A DNA stretch of 5,579 bases from JBCDCU01 sp039180865 (lineage in GTDB: Bacteria; Pseudomonadota; Alphaproteobacteria; Rhizobiales; JACESI01). The notes beneath the pieces were generated by a model, which ran no database searches, was not told where the DNA came from, and saw nothing but the letters and a program-made list of their open reading frames with translations. The translations under genes were made by a program, and so were the position numbers. Below are positions 1-5,579 of this stretch, piece by piece (the first letter of the stretch is position 1; each line of letters starts with the position of its first letter). Location of the stretch: contig JBCDCZ010000301.1 in NCBI GenBank assembly GCA_039180865.1, forward strand, positions 1-5,579. The letters are read 5' to 3'.

Positions 1-7
1 CGCAGAC

Positions 8-11
8 AGGA
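8..11 (+). promoter_or_regulatory. Shine-Dalgarno of the RDD gene
   Basis: AGGA lies seven bases before the GTG at 19. It is the main evidence for starting the RDD gene there, because the reading frame has no stop between that GTG and the left edge of the window. Confidence 0.6.
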
Positions 12-18
12 AAAACGC

Positions 19-525
19 GTGATACAACCTCAAACAGATCACAGCCATCAGGCGGGCCGCGACGATGTCTTCGACTATCCGGGAAATCAAGCGCTCTTTG
101 AAGCGACCCTATCTCGGCGTGCCCTTGCTTTTGTTATCGACTTTCTTATTGTCGGCGCATTGATCAGTATCGCAATCGTTTTCCTTGTCATCGCGGGTAT
201 TCCGACCCTTACTCTTGCGTGGCTATTGATCCCTGTCACACCGGCAGCAATCGCGCTCCTCTATATTGCCATGACTCTGGGCTCGGAACGCGCCAGGACG
301 ATTGGGATGGGAGCACTTGGATTATGTGCGCGGATGTCGGACGGTACACGACCAAGCGTTATTATTGCCCTCTTCCACACACTCGTGTTTTATTTCTCGG
401 TGGGCGTGTTGACCCCGCTTGTCCTGCTCGTCGGTTTTTTCACCAAGCGTCAACGGCTGTTACACGACTTTCTTTCCGGGATGTTGTTTGTCAATCAGGA
501 TCAGCTGCCCGAAGAATATCGTTGA
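19..525 (+). CDS. RDD family inner-membrane protein
   Basis: A 168-residue membrane protein of the RDD family (named for conserved Arg and two Asp residues); the biochemical role of most members is unknown, though a few have been linked to ion or osmolyte transport. After a polar N-terminus of about 30 residues comes the family signature: Arg33/Arg34 just before the first helix and Asp41 inside it. Three hydrophobic segments follow at about 36-60, 64-87 and 113-141, then the typical closing motif LLHDFLSG with Asp150, and a short polar tail. Length fits the family. The start is a GTG preceded by AGGA, but the frame stays open to the window edge, so a start further upstream cannot be excluded. 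It is followed by a 103-base gap and bpt; an RDD gene beside bpt is an arrangement I recall from other alphaproteobacteria. Substrate unknown. Family assignment is firm, function is not. Confidence 0.9.
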   Translation: MIQPQTDHSHQAGRDDVFDYPGNQALFEATLSRRALAFVIDFLIVGALISIAIVFLVIAGIPTLTLAWLLIPVTPAAIALLYIAMTLGSERARTIGMGALGLCARMSDGTRPSVIIALFHTLVFYFSVGVLTPLVLLVGFFTKRQRLLHDFLSGMLFVNQDQLPEEYR

Positions 526-542
526 AGAATACAAGCAAATCC

Positions 543-564
543 GGGCGAAGCATTGTATTCGCCT
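543..564 (+). terminator. Hairpin downstream of the RDD gene, possible weak terminator
   Basis: GGCGAA at 544-549 pairs with TTCGCC at 558-563 around an eight-base loop, and a G-U pair can extend the stem to 543/564. It lies 17 bases after the RDD stop codon and is followed by TTTAAT. The T-run is short and interrupted, so this would be a poor intrinsic terminator; it may instead be an mRNA 3'-end stabiliser or chance. Its right arm overlaps the -35 of the promoter proposed for bpt. Confidence 0.3.
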
Positions 565-580
565 TTAATCATGGTAGATT
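553..580 (+). promoter_or_regulatory. Candidate sigma-70 type promoter for bpt
   Basis: TTGTAT at 553-558 and TAGATT at 575-580 are separated by 16 bases. The -35 keeps the TTG that matters most in alphaproteobacterial promoters, and the -10 matches TATAAT at four of six positions. Transcription would begin near 587, giving a leader of about 42 bases before the bpt start. The gap between the RDD gene and bpt (103 bases) is long for a tight operon, which fits an internal promoter. This is pattern matching only. Confidence 0.3.
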
Positions 581-586
581 CACTGA

Positions 587-604
587 GACGACTATCCCGT
601 CGTC
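587..604 (+). other. Stem-loop in the bpt leader
   Basis: GACGAC at 587-592 pairs perfectly with GTCGTC at 599-604 around the six-base loop TATCCC. It ends 12 bases before the bpt Shine-Dalgarno, so it does not mask it. If the promoter at 553-580 is used, this hairpin sits at the very 5' end of the transcript. The pairing is seen directly; any role in mRNA stability is inference. Confidence 0.35.
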
Positions 605-616
605 CGATCCTGATGC

Positions 617-620
617 AGGA
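617..620 (+). promoter_or_regulatory. Shine-Dalgarno of bpt
   Basis: AGGA lies eight bases before the GTG at 629 and supports that non-ATG start, which also places the conserved N-terminal residues of the family at the expected distance from the start. Confidence 0.6.
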
Positions 621-628
621 CTGAAGTC

Positions 629-1393
629 GTGACGCATTATCCCAAGGACGTCCCCCAGTTCTACCTGACCGCACCGTCACCCTGCCCCTATCTGAGGGGC
701 AAGATGGAACGGAAAATCTTCACGCATCTGATCGGTGAAAGCGCCCCGGATATCAATGATATGCTGACGCAAGGCGGTTTTCGGCGCTCGCAGAACATCG
801 CTTATCGCCCCGCCTGCGAAATGTGCAGGGCCTGTCTTTCCATCAGGGTTCGGACAGAAGACTTCGAAGAAACCAAGTCTTTCAAGCGGACATGGAAGCG
901 CAACAACGATATTATCGGGTTTGAAAACCCGCCTGCTCCGACCTCAGAACAATATTCTTTGTTCCGTCAGTATCTCGATACCAGACACCAGCAGGGTGGA
1001 ATGGCGGATATGAGTGTTCTCGATTATTCAATGATGATCGAGGACAGCCATGTGAATACGATGATCGTCGAATACCGGTACCGGACGATTGACTCAGCGA
1101 TTAACGGCAAGAGCGAAGGCGAACTCATCGCCGTATCGCTGACCGATATTCTGAATGACGGCCTGTCGATGGTCTATTCCTTCTTCGACACGTCGCTCGC
1201 AGCCCGCAGTCTTGGAACCTATATGATCCTTGACCATGTGCGGCGTGCACGGCGGCACGGGCTTCCCTATCTTTATCTTGGTTATTGGGTGCGGGGTTCG
1301 TCAAAGATGGATTATAAAGTCCGGTTTAATCCGCATGAGATCCTGACCCCGCGCGGCTGGCAATTGCATCACGGCGAAGAGCCCGTATCCTAA
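629..1393 (+). CDS. bpt: Aspartate/glutamate leucyltransferase (Bpt)
   Basis: Cytosolic aminoacyl-tRNA-protein transferase that moves leucine from Leu-tRNA onto proteins with N-terminal Asp or Glu, making them substrates for ClpS and ClpAP in the bacterial N-end rule pathway. It is related to eukaryotic arginyltransferase ATE1. The 254-residue length is normal. The N-terminal ATE domain (about 10-80) shows FYLTAPSPCPYL with Cys19 and a C-x2-C-x2-C cluster at Cys63, Cys66 and Cys69 in the motif YRPACEMCRACLSIRV. The C-terminal GNAT-like domain (about 105-245) carries GGMADM (123-128), SMVYSFFD (180-187) and LGYWVRGSSKMDYK (217-230), all family hallmarks. Translation starts at a GTG with AGGA upstream. 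The EamA/DMT transporter gene follows after 27 bases. The leucyl specificity is inferred from the bacterial subfamily; older annotations call such genes arginyltransferase (ate). Confidence 0.95.
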   Translation: MTHYPKDVPQFYLTAPSPCPYLRGKMERKIFTHLIGESAPDINDMLTQGGFRRSQNIAYRPACEMCRACLSIRVRTEDFEETKSFKRTWKRNNDIIGFENPPAPTSEQYSLFRQYLDTRHQQGGMADMSVLDYSMMIEDSHVNTMIVEYRYRTIDSAINGKSEGELIAVSLTDILNDGLSMVYSFFDTSLAARSLGTYMILDHVRRARRHGLPYLYLGYWVRGSSKMDYKVRFNPHEILTPRGWQLHHGEEPVS

Positions 1394-1409
1394 GCGCTCC
1401 TGCGCTCGC

Positions 1410-1414
1410 AAGGA
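1410..1414 (+). promoter_or_regulatory. Shine-Dalgarno of the DMT transporter gene
   Basis: AAGGA lies six bases before the ATG at 1421. It is the left half of the 10-base palindrome AAGGATCCTT (1410-1419), which is probably chance. There is no room for a separate promoter in the 27-base gap after bpt. Confidence 0.6.
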
Positions 1415-1420
1415 TCCTTC

Positions 1421-2320
1421 ATGGGCTCGACTGCACTTCCGACCGATCAGAAACGAGGCGTACTTGCTGCTGCAAGTGGGGGGCTTCTGCTAGCTTGCGA
1501 TATACCGCTGATCAAGTTGGCGGAGACCGATCCCTGGACTGTTCTCTTCATTCGTGGGCCAATTGTACTCGTTCTTTTCTTTGTATTCTCGCAGATCCTG
1601 CAGGCGCGCGGTTTCAAAGACGCGAAGCTTTTTCACGGTCGGCCTACGATCATATTCGCCCTTTTTCACACTGTAGCGACGATCAGTTTCGTGCACGGCA
1701 TTTTCTATACGACGACTGCCAATCTCGTCTTCATCACCGCGTTCAGTTCCCTCTTCGCACTTTTGATCGCGCGGATTGTCTATAGCGAAAGACACCCGTT
1801 TATCACCTGGCTTGCCGCCGGTTTCGCCTTGTTCGGGATCCTGATCATTACTGTCAATGATTTCCTGTTACACGATACGAAACATCTGTTTGGAAATCTT
1901 GCGGCCCTTATCTGTGCACTGATGCTTGCGTGCGAGATGCTTTACGCGCGGCGATCCGGCAAGAACCTCGTCTTTGCGCCAGCGTTTTCGGGCGTGTTTG
2001 CTTTTATCGTTGCAACGCCGCTCATTCTATCAGGGGGTATTACGCTTGGGGCCCCAGAATTTCTCCTCATCAACGTTGTCTTTTTCGCGCCCGTTGCGAT
2101 GGCGCTGCTTGCCCTGGCACCGCGGTTTATCTCCGGCCCGGAGGTCACCCTCTTCTTTTTGCTGGAGACGGTCTTCGCGCCTCTGCTCGTCTGGGCGATC
2201 TTTGCCGAGACGCCATCACCCAATACGCTGCTTGGCGGTGTGATCATTGTGATGGCAATCTCGGCGCATAGCATCATTCAGATGCAACGGCAGAAGCGCG
2301 GCCTTATTCCCCTTCGGTGA
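1421..2320 (+). CDS. EamA/DMT superfamily transporter
   Basis: A 299-residue inner-membrane protein with about ten helices, at roughly 13-34, 39-60, 74-94, 99-119, 126-146, 156-175, 183-204, 212-234, 240-261 and 268-286, and a basic C-terminal tail (QRQKRG). The helices form two five-helix EamA repeats (about 13-146 and 157-287), the usual drug/metabolite transporter architecture. Each repeat keeps the family's acidic residue before its last helix: YSERHP (Glu123) in repeat one and FAETPSP (Glu262) in repeat two; Arg45 in LFIRGP is also typical. Members export or import small metabolites such as amino acids or nucleotides, but the substrate cannot be read from sequence. It lies 27 bases after bpt with its own Shine-Dalgarno, so it is probably cotranscribed. 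The last 17 bases overlap the end of parC on the other strand. Family confident, substrate unknown. Confidence 0.92.
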   Translation: MGSTALPTDQKRGVLAAASGGLLLACDIPLIKLAETDPWTVLFIRGPIVLVLFFVFSQILQARGFKDAKLFHGRPTIIFALFHTVATISFVHGIFYTTTANLVFITAFSSLFALLIARIVYSERHPFITWLAAGFALFGILIITVNDFLLHDTKHLFGNLAALICALMLACEMLYARRSGKNLVFAPAFSGVFAFIVATPLILSGGITLGAPEFLLINVVFFAPVAMALLALAPRFISGPEVTLFFLLETVFAPLLVWAIFAETPSPNTLLGGVIIVMAISAHSIIQMQRQKRGLIPLR

Positions 2321-4607
2321 CCGTCTCCGGCACTTCGCCCGGGAAGACTGCGCCACCAAACCTGTTTGTTTTCGGAAAGCCGGTGGGTGGAAGGCGTCCT
2401 GCCTGTCCGCGTTCACCATGCCACTCCTTGAGGTCCAACAACGAGCGCTCATAGCGGCGTCCGGCGCTGTCCATCCAGGAAAGCCCGTCGCTTTCGGTGA
2501 ACACTTTCACATCCGAGAGCCCACCATCCTTGTATTTCTGCAAGCGTACACCCTGCCCTCGTCCCATTTCCGGACATTGCTCCGCCGCAAAGACCAGAAG
2601 CTTGCGGTTCTTGCCGACAACCGCGATGTGGTCGCCGGTGGCGGGAACACAAAGGTAAGCTTCGTCCTTGCCTTTAACGTTGAGGACCTGCCGTCCCTTT
2701 CGCGTTGTGGCGACGATATCCTTTTCATTCACCCGGAAGCCCCTGCCCTCGGCTGAGGCGACGAGCAACATGCGGTCCGGCTGATGGACGAAAACGGAGA
2801 CGATATCCTGATCGTTTTCCATGTCGACCATGATCCTGAGCGGATCACCATGTCCACGCCCGCCCGGCAGTTTGTCGGCGGCCAGCGTGTAGACCTTTCC
2901 GGACGTCGTGAAGACCATGATCTTGTCGGTCGTCTGCGCATGGATTGCTGCCTTGAGCCGGTCACCGTCCTTGAATTGCAGTCCCTTTGTCTCGGTGAGA
3001 TGGCCTTTGAGCGCACGGATCCAGCCCTTTTCGGAGACAACGACCGTAACGGGTTCGCGCTCAATCATCGCCTGCTGGATTTCTTCGACATCGATTTCAC
3101 GGGCGGTCGCAAAGTCTGTCCGCCTGCGCCCGAGTTCAGTGTCTGGGCCGAAGGTCTTGCGCACTTCACGAAGCTCTTCTGCGATTTTCTTCCATTGAAG
3201 GTCGTCCGATGCGAGCAAGGCGGTGAGTTCGGCCTTTCCTGCCGTCAGTTTGTCGTGCTCTCCGCGGATCTCGATTTCTTCGAGCTTGGCGAGCGAGCGG
3301 AGCCGCATATTCAAGATGGCTTCTGCTTGCCGGTCGGTGAGTTCAAACCGCTGCATTAACTCGGTTTTCGGCTCCTCCTCGTGACGAATGATGCGGATCA
3401 CTTCGTCGATGTTGAGGAAGGCGATCAGATAGCCTTCGAGAACTTCCAGGCGATTATTGATCTTGTTGAGGCGGAACTTCGACCTGCGCTGAAGGACGAT
3501 TTGCCGGTGCTCTAGCCACTCTTTGAGGACTTCGCGAAGGCCGAGAACATTCGGGACTTTTCCGCGGGAAAGCACATTCATATTGAGGGATACGCGGTTC
3601 TCGAGATCTGTCAGCTTGAAGAGCGACTCCATCAGAAGTTCCGGATCAACGGTCCTGCTCTTCGGCTCGAGGACAACCCGGATATCTTCAGCCGACTCAT
3701 CCCTGACGTCGCCCAGAAGCGGGAGTTTCCTCGCTGTCAGTAGTTCGGCGATCTTCTCGATCAGCCGAGATTTTTGAACCTGATACGGGATCTCCGTGAC
3801 GACGATCTGGTAACCGCCGCGGCCTGTATCTTCCTTGTGGTATCGCGCTCTTACACGGAAACCGCCGCGCCCGGTCCGATAGGCTTCAATGATCGAGGCG
3901 CGATCCTCGACGCAAGTGCCGCCGGTCGGGAAATCTGGTCCCGGTACGAAATCGACCAGTTTCTCGACGCTGGCATTCGGATGTTTGATCAGGTGGATTG
4001 CGGCGTCGCATAATTCTGCCGCGTTGTGCGGCGGAATATTGGTTGCCATACCAACAGCAATCCCGCTCGAACCGTTCGCAAGAAGGTTCGGGAAATTGGC
4101 GGGGAGAACGACGGGCTCTTCTTCTTCGCCGTCATATGTTTCCCGGAAATCGACAGCGTCTTCGTCAATTCCCTGAAGGAGTAGCCGTGCGACCTCGGTC
4201 ATGCGGGCTTCGGTGTACCGCATAGCCGCAGCATTATCGCCGTCGATATTGCCGAAATTCCCTTGCCCGTCGACGAGCGGATAGCGAACCGCAAAGTCCT
4301 GAGCGAGCCGCACAAGCGCATCATAAACGGACTGATCGCCATGCGGGTGAAACTTACCGATGACGTCTCCGACGACCCTTGCGGATTTCTTGAAGCCCGA
4401 TCCCGGATCAAGCTTGAGTTCGCGCATGGCGTGCAGGATGCGCCGGTGGACGGGTTTCAATCCATCCCGAACGTCCGGAAGCGCCCGGTGCATGATCGTC
4501 GAGAGCGCATAAGCGAGGTAACGCTCCTCCAATGCGGAGCGCAGATTGATCGGTTCAATGCCCTCTTCATCGTCGCCAGGGCCCGGCGGTGGTGCTGCTT
4601 TTCCCAT
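2304..4607 (-). CDS. parC: DNA topoisomerase IV subunit A (ParC)
   Basis: DNA-cleaving subunit of topoisomerase IV, which with ParE unlinks daughter chromosomes using ATP. The 767-residue length suits ParC. The type IIA breakage-reunion core spans about 25-500: ALPDVRDGLKPVHRRIL (42-58), HPHGD (87-91), AAAMRYTEARM (126-136) with catalytic Arg130-Tyr131, and GIAVGMATNIPPHN (182-195) with the DNA-intercalating Ile183. A beta-pinwheel C-terminal domain follows at about 515-745. The absence of a GyrA box (QRRGGKG) and the short length argue against GyrA. At the quinolone-contact site, the position of E. coli ParC Ser80 is Gln92 and that of Glu84 is Asp96. The ATG gives the usual N-terminus (MGK, then an acidic stretch, then ALEERYLAYALS), though the Shine-Dalgarno is weak (GGA only two bases before ATG). 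It lies 93 bases downstream of recO on the same strand, and its 3' end overlaps the DMT transporter gene. Confidence 0.97.
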   Translation of the reverse strand: MGKAAPPPGPGDDEEGIEPINLRSALEERYLAYALSTIMHRALPDVRDGLKPVHRRILHAMRELKLDPGSGFKKSARVVGDVIGKFHPHGDQSVYDALVRLAQDFAVRYPLVDGQGNFGNIDGDNAAAMRYTEARMTEVARLLLQGIDEDAVDFRETYDGEEEEPVVLPANFPNLLANGSSGIAVGMATNIPPHNAAELCDAAIHLIKHPNASVEKLVDFVPGPDFPTGGTCVEDRASIIEAYRTGRGGFRVRARYHKEDTGRGGYQIVVTEIPYQVQKSRLIEKIAELLTARKLPLLGDVRDESAEDIRVVLEPKSRTVDPELLMESLFKLTDLENRVSLNMNVLSRGKVPNVLGLREVLKEWLEHRQIVLQRRSKFRLNKINNRLEVLEGYLIAFLNIDEVIRIIRHEEEPKTELMQRFELTDRQAEAILNMRLRSLAKLEEIEIRGEHDKLTAGKAELTALLASDDLQWKKIAEELREVRKTFGPDTELGRRRTDFATAREIDVEEIQQAMIEREPVTVVVSEKGWIRALKGHLTETKGLQFKDGDRLKAAIHAQTTDKIMVFTTSGKVYTLAADKLPGGRGHGDPLRIMVDMENDQDIVSVFVHQPDRMLLVASAEGRGFRVNEKDIVATTRKGRQVLNVKGKDEAYLCVPATGDHIAVVGKNRKLLVFAAEQCPEMGRGQGVRLQKYKDGGLSDVKVFTESDGLSWMDSAGRRYERSLLDLKEWHGERGQAGRLPPTGFPKTNRFGGAVFPGEVPETVTEGE

Positions 4608-4647
4608 AATCCAATAGAGCTACGTGCTTCGCGAGTTTGCCTCAATA

Positions 4648-4662
4648 CCCAAGTGACTTGGG
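4648..4662. repeat. Perfect inverted repeat in the recO-parC gap
   Basis: CCCAAG and CTTGGG flank a three-base centre (TGA on +, TCA on -). It sits 41 bases upstream of the parC start. On the - strand it is followed by TATTGAGG, not a T-run, so it is not an intrinsic terminator after recO. It could be an RNA hairpin in the recO-parC message, an operator, or chance; no clear promoter is seen around it. Confidence 0.4.
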
Positions 4663-4700
4663 CGATTATTTGGCTGTCTCATCCACATTTTTTGGCGGCT

Positions 4701-5441
4701 TTACGGGCTTTTTGTGGCCTCCATCCCTTCAAGCACGCGACGGATCAGGGTGTCGCGGGCATGGGGTGCCGCCAGATTTCTTGGCTCGAATATATGCCGG
4801 GACAAGAAGAAACCAGAAAGTTCAAATCCTTGCCGGAGATCTTCGCCTGCAATTTCGTTTGCGACGCCTGTCAGAAACTGCGGGAGAGCGAGGAGTTTGT
4901 TCTTGTATGGCCCCGCTCCTTCTTCCGTCACCGCCCGACCGCTCTTGGGCGAGACGAAGGCGAGCGCTTCCGACCGGTTGGTGACCGCGCACCGTTTCAA
5001 ATCGAGGCCAAAGCCGAGATCTTCCAGAACTGCGAGTTCGAAACGGATGATAAGCGCTGCCATGATCGGGGGATCGTCCACGTGGGACAGAATGATCTCT
5101 GCGGCTTCGGCGAGGCCCGGATGCGGATCGCGCTCGGGCAAAAGCCGCAAATGAGAGGCGACCAATTGCACCGCGTAGAGACCGATTGATGTTTCCATCA
5201 AATGTGCAGCCCGCATTTCGAGCGGTTCAATCGTAAAAACGCCAAGATGGTCGGACAGACGGGCGCGCCACGTGAGCAAAGCCCGATTGCCGGGTTGAAG
5301 CGACGGCTGCAGACGTTTCGAGCGCCCGCCGCGAACCAGCCCCAGATGGCGGCCGCGTTCTTTCGTCATGACCTCGAGTATAACGCTCGACTCGCCATGG
5401 CGGCGCGTTCCAAGGATCAGTGCTTCTTCCGTCCATTCCAT
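4701..5441 (-). CDS. recO: DNA repair protein RecO
   Basis: Recombination mediator of the RecFOR pathway: binds single-stranded DNA and SSB, anneals strands and, with RecR, loads RecA at gaps. The 246-residue product has the N-terminal OB fold (about 1-80), with the signature ILGTRRHGESSVILEVMT (9-26) and RHLGLVRGGRSKRLQPSLQPG (31-51), then the helical C-terminal domain ending with FSPKSGRAV-like VSPKSGRAV (163-171) and a terminal RRVLEGME helix. Only one Cys is present (151), so the four-Cys zinc site of Deinococcus-type RecO is missing. I chose the ATG at 5441 because relatives begin MEW, as here; an ATG seven codons upstream (5462) is in frame but lies across a good candidate promoter. No Shine-Dalgarno precedes either start. 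The gene is upstream of parC on the same strand and divergent from the gene at 5517, so it is not in an era operon here. Confidence 0.94.
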   Translation of the reverse strand: MEWTEEALILGTRRHGESSVILEVMTKERGRHLGLVRGGRSKRLQPSLQPGNRALLTWRARLSDHLGVFTIEPLEMRAAHLMETSIGLYAVQLVASHLRLLPERDPHPGLAEAAEIILSHVDDPPIMAALIIRFELAVLEDLGFGLDLKRCAVTNRSEALAFVSPKSGRAVTEEGAGPYKNKLLALPQFLTGVANEIAGEDLRQGFELSGFFLSRHIFEPRNLAAPHARDTLIRRVLEGMEATKSP

Positions 5442-5448
5442 GCGGCTA

Positions 5449-5476
5449 TTTATATGTTGCATCGCCGCCAGACCAA
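5449..5476 (-). promoter_or_regulatory. Candidate recO promoter giving a leaderless transcript
   Basis: Read on the - strand, TTGGTC (5476-5471) and TATAAA (5454-5449) are spaced by 16 bases. The -10 matches the consensus at five of six positions. Only seven bases separate it from the ATG at 5441, so transcription would start at or next to the A of that ATG. This agrees with the absence of a Shine-Dalgarno and argues against the upstream ATG at 5462. Strength untested. Confidence 0.45.
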
Positions 5477-5506
5477 AGTCAGACTTGCAAGCTTCTACAG
5501 CAAAAA

Positions 5507-5510
5507 AGGA
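5507..5510 (+). promoter_or_regulatory. Shine-Dalgarno of the gene at the right edge
   Basis: AGGA within an A-rich run (AAAAAAGGAAA) lies six bases before the ATG at 5517, a strong site that supports a real gene start despite only 21 codons being visible. Confidence 0.65.
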
Positions 5511-5516
5511 AAGCCG

Positions 5517-5579
5517 ATGCGACGCATACTTTTGGGACTATGCCTTTTATTTGCCTTTAACAGCCATGCTTTTTCACAA
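5517..5579 (+). CDS. N-terminus of an exported protein, cut by the window edge
   Basis: Twenty-one codons are visible and the frame is open to the edge. They encode a textbook Sec signal peptide: basic Met-Arg-Arg, a hydrophobic core of about 11 residues (ILLGLCLLFAF), then NSHA, with likely signal peptidase I cleavage after Ala18. Cys9 is not a lipobox cysteine, since Leu8 occupies the position needing a small residue. The protein is therefore predicted to be periplasmic, outer-membrane or secreted; the mature part is missing, so function cannot be named. The gene is divergent from recO across 75 bases. Its strong Shine-Dalgarno contrasts with recO. No convincing + strand promoter was found in that gap. 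Confidence 0.65.
   Translation, partial: MRRILLGLCLLFAFNSHAFSQ

Noticed and set aside
511..531. Direct repeat GAAGAATA (511-518 and 524-531) across the RDD stop codon
   Set aside because: Eight bases only, partly coding, with no flanking structure; most likely chance.
1490..1795. Open frames on both strands within the DMT transporter gene
   Set aside because: Highly charged, low-complexity translations overlapping ten clear membrane helices in the real frame.
2784..3359. A 191-codon + strand open frame inside parC
   Set aside because: It lies wholly opposite the conserved ParC C-terminal half and looks like a shadow of that frame; no family features were seen.
4608..4700. A separate parC promoter in the recO-parC gap
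   Set aside because: The - strand combination TTGAGG, 17 bases, TAGCTC and the AATAAT element were considered, but the first has a poor -10 and the second lacks any -35, so neither is supportable.
4263..5189. A 308-codon + strand open frame crossing the parC start and most of recO
   Set aside because: It is antisense to two well-conserved genes, its translation has no recognisable domain, and long antisense frames are common opposite coding sequence of this base composition.
5484..5491. Palindrome CTTGCAAG in the recO-divergent gap as an operator
   Set aside because: Eight bases is too short to distinguish from chance, and no matching regulator or second copy is visible.
5517..5543. Lipoprotein signal around Cys9 of the exported protein
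   Set aside because: The residue before the Cys is Leu, not Gly, Ala or Ser, and the hydrophobic stretch before it is too short.

Overview
The window looks like ordinary core chromosome of an alphaproteobacterium with moderate GC. This rests on protein sequence rather than synteny tables: the ParC N-terminus, the RecO start (MEW followed by GTRRHGE) and the Bpt N-terminus (FYLTAPSPCPYL) are all of the type seen in alphaproteobacteria. I did not find a mobile element, CRISPR array, tRNA, rRNA or obvious horizontally acquired block.

Layout. The left half is read on the + strand: an RDD-family membrane protein (19-525), the N-degron enzyme Bpt (629-1393) and a ten-helix EamA/DMT transporter (1421-2320). 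The 103-base gap before bpt holds two small hairpins and a plausible promoter. The transporter follows bpt by 27 bases with its own Shine-Dalgarno, so the two are probably cotranscribed. The right half is read on the - strand: recO (5441 to 4701), a 93-base gap with a perfect 6-bp inverted repeat, then parC (4607 to 2304). The last codons of the transporter and of parC overlap by 17 bases in a tail-to-tail arrangement. At the right edge a new + strand gene starts at 5517, divergent from recO, and only its signal peptide is inside the window.

How the genes work together. Bpt tags proteins carrying N-terminal Asp or Glu with leucine for ClpS/ClpAP degradation. RecO loads RecA in gap repair and ParC is the cleavage subunit of topoisomerase IV, so recO-parC forms a DNA maintenance unit. 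The RDD protein and the DMT transporter are inner-membrane proteins of unknown substrate, and nothing visible links them functionally to their neighbours.

The points most worth checking are modest: a likely leaderless recO transcript, a hairpin at the predicted 5' end of the bpt mRNA, the convergent gene overlap without a visible terminator, and glutamine at the quinolone-contact position of ParC. I see no convincing undescribed system here.
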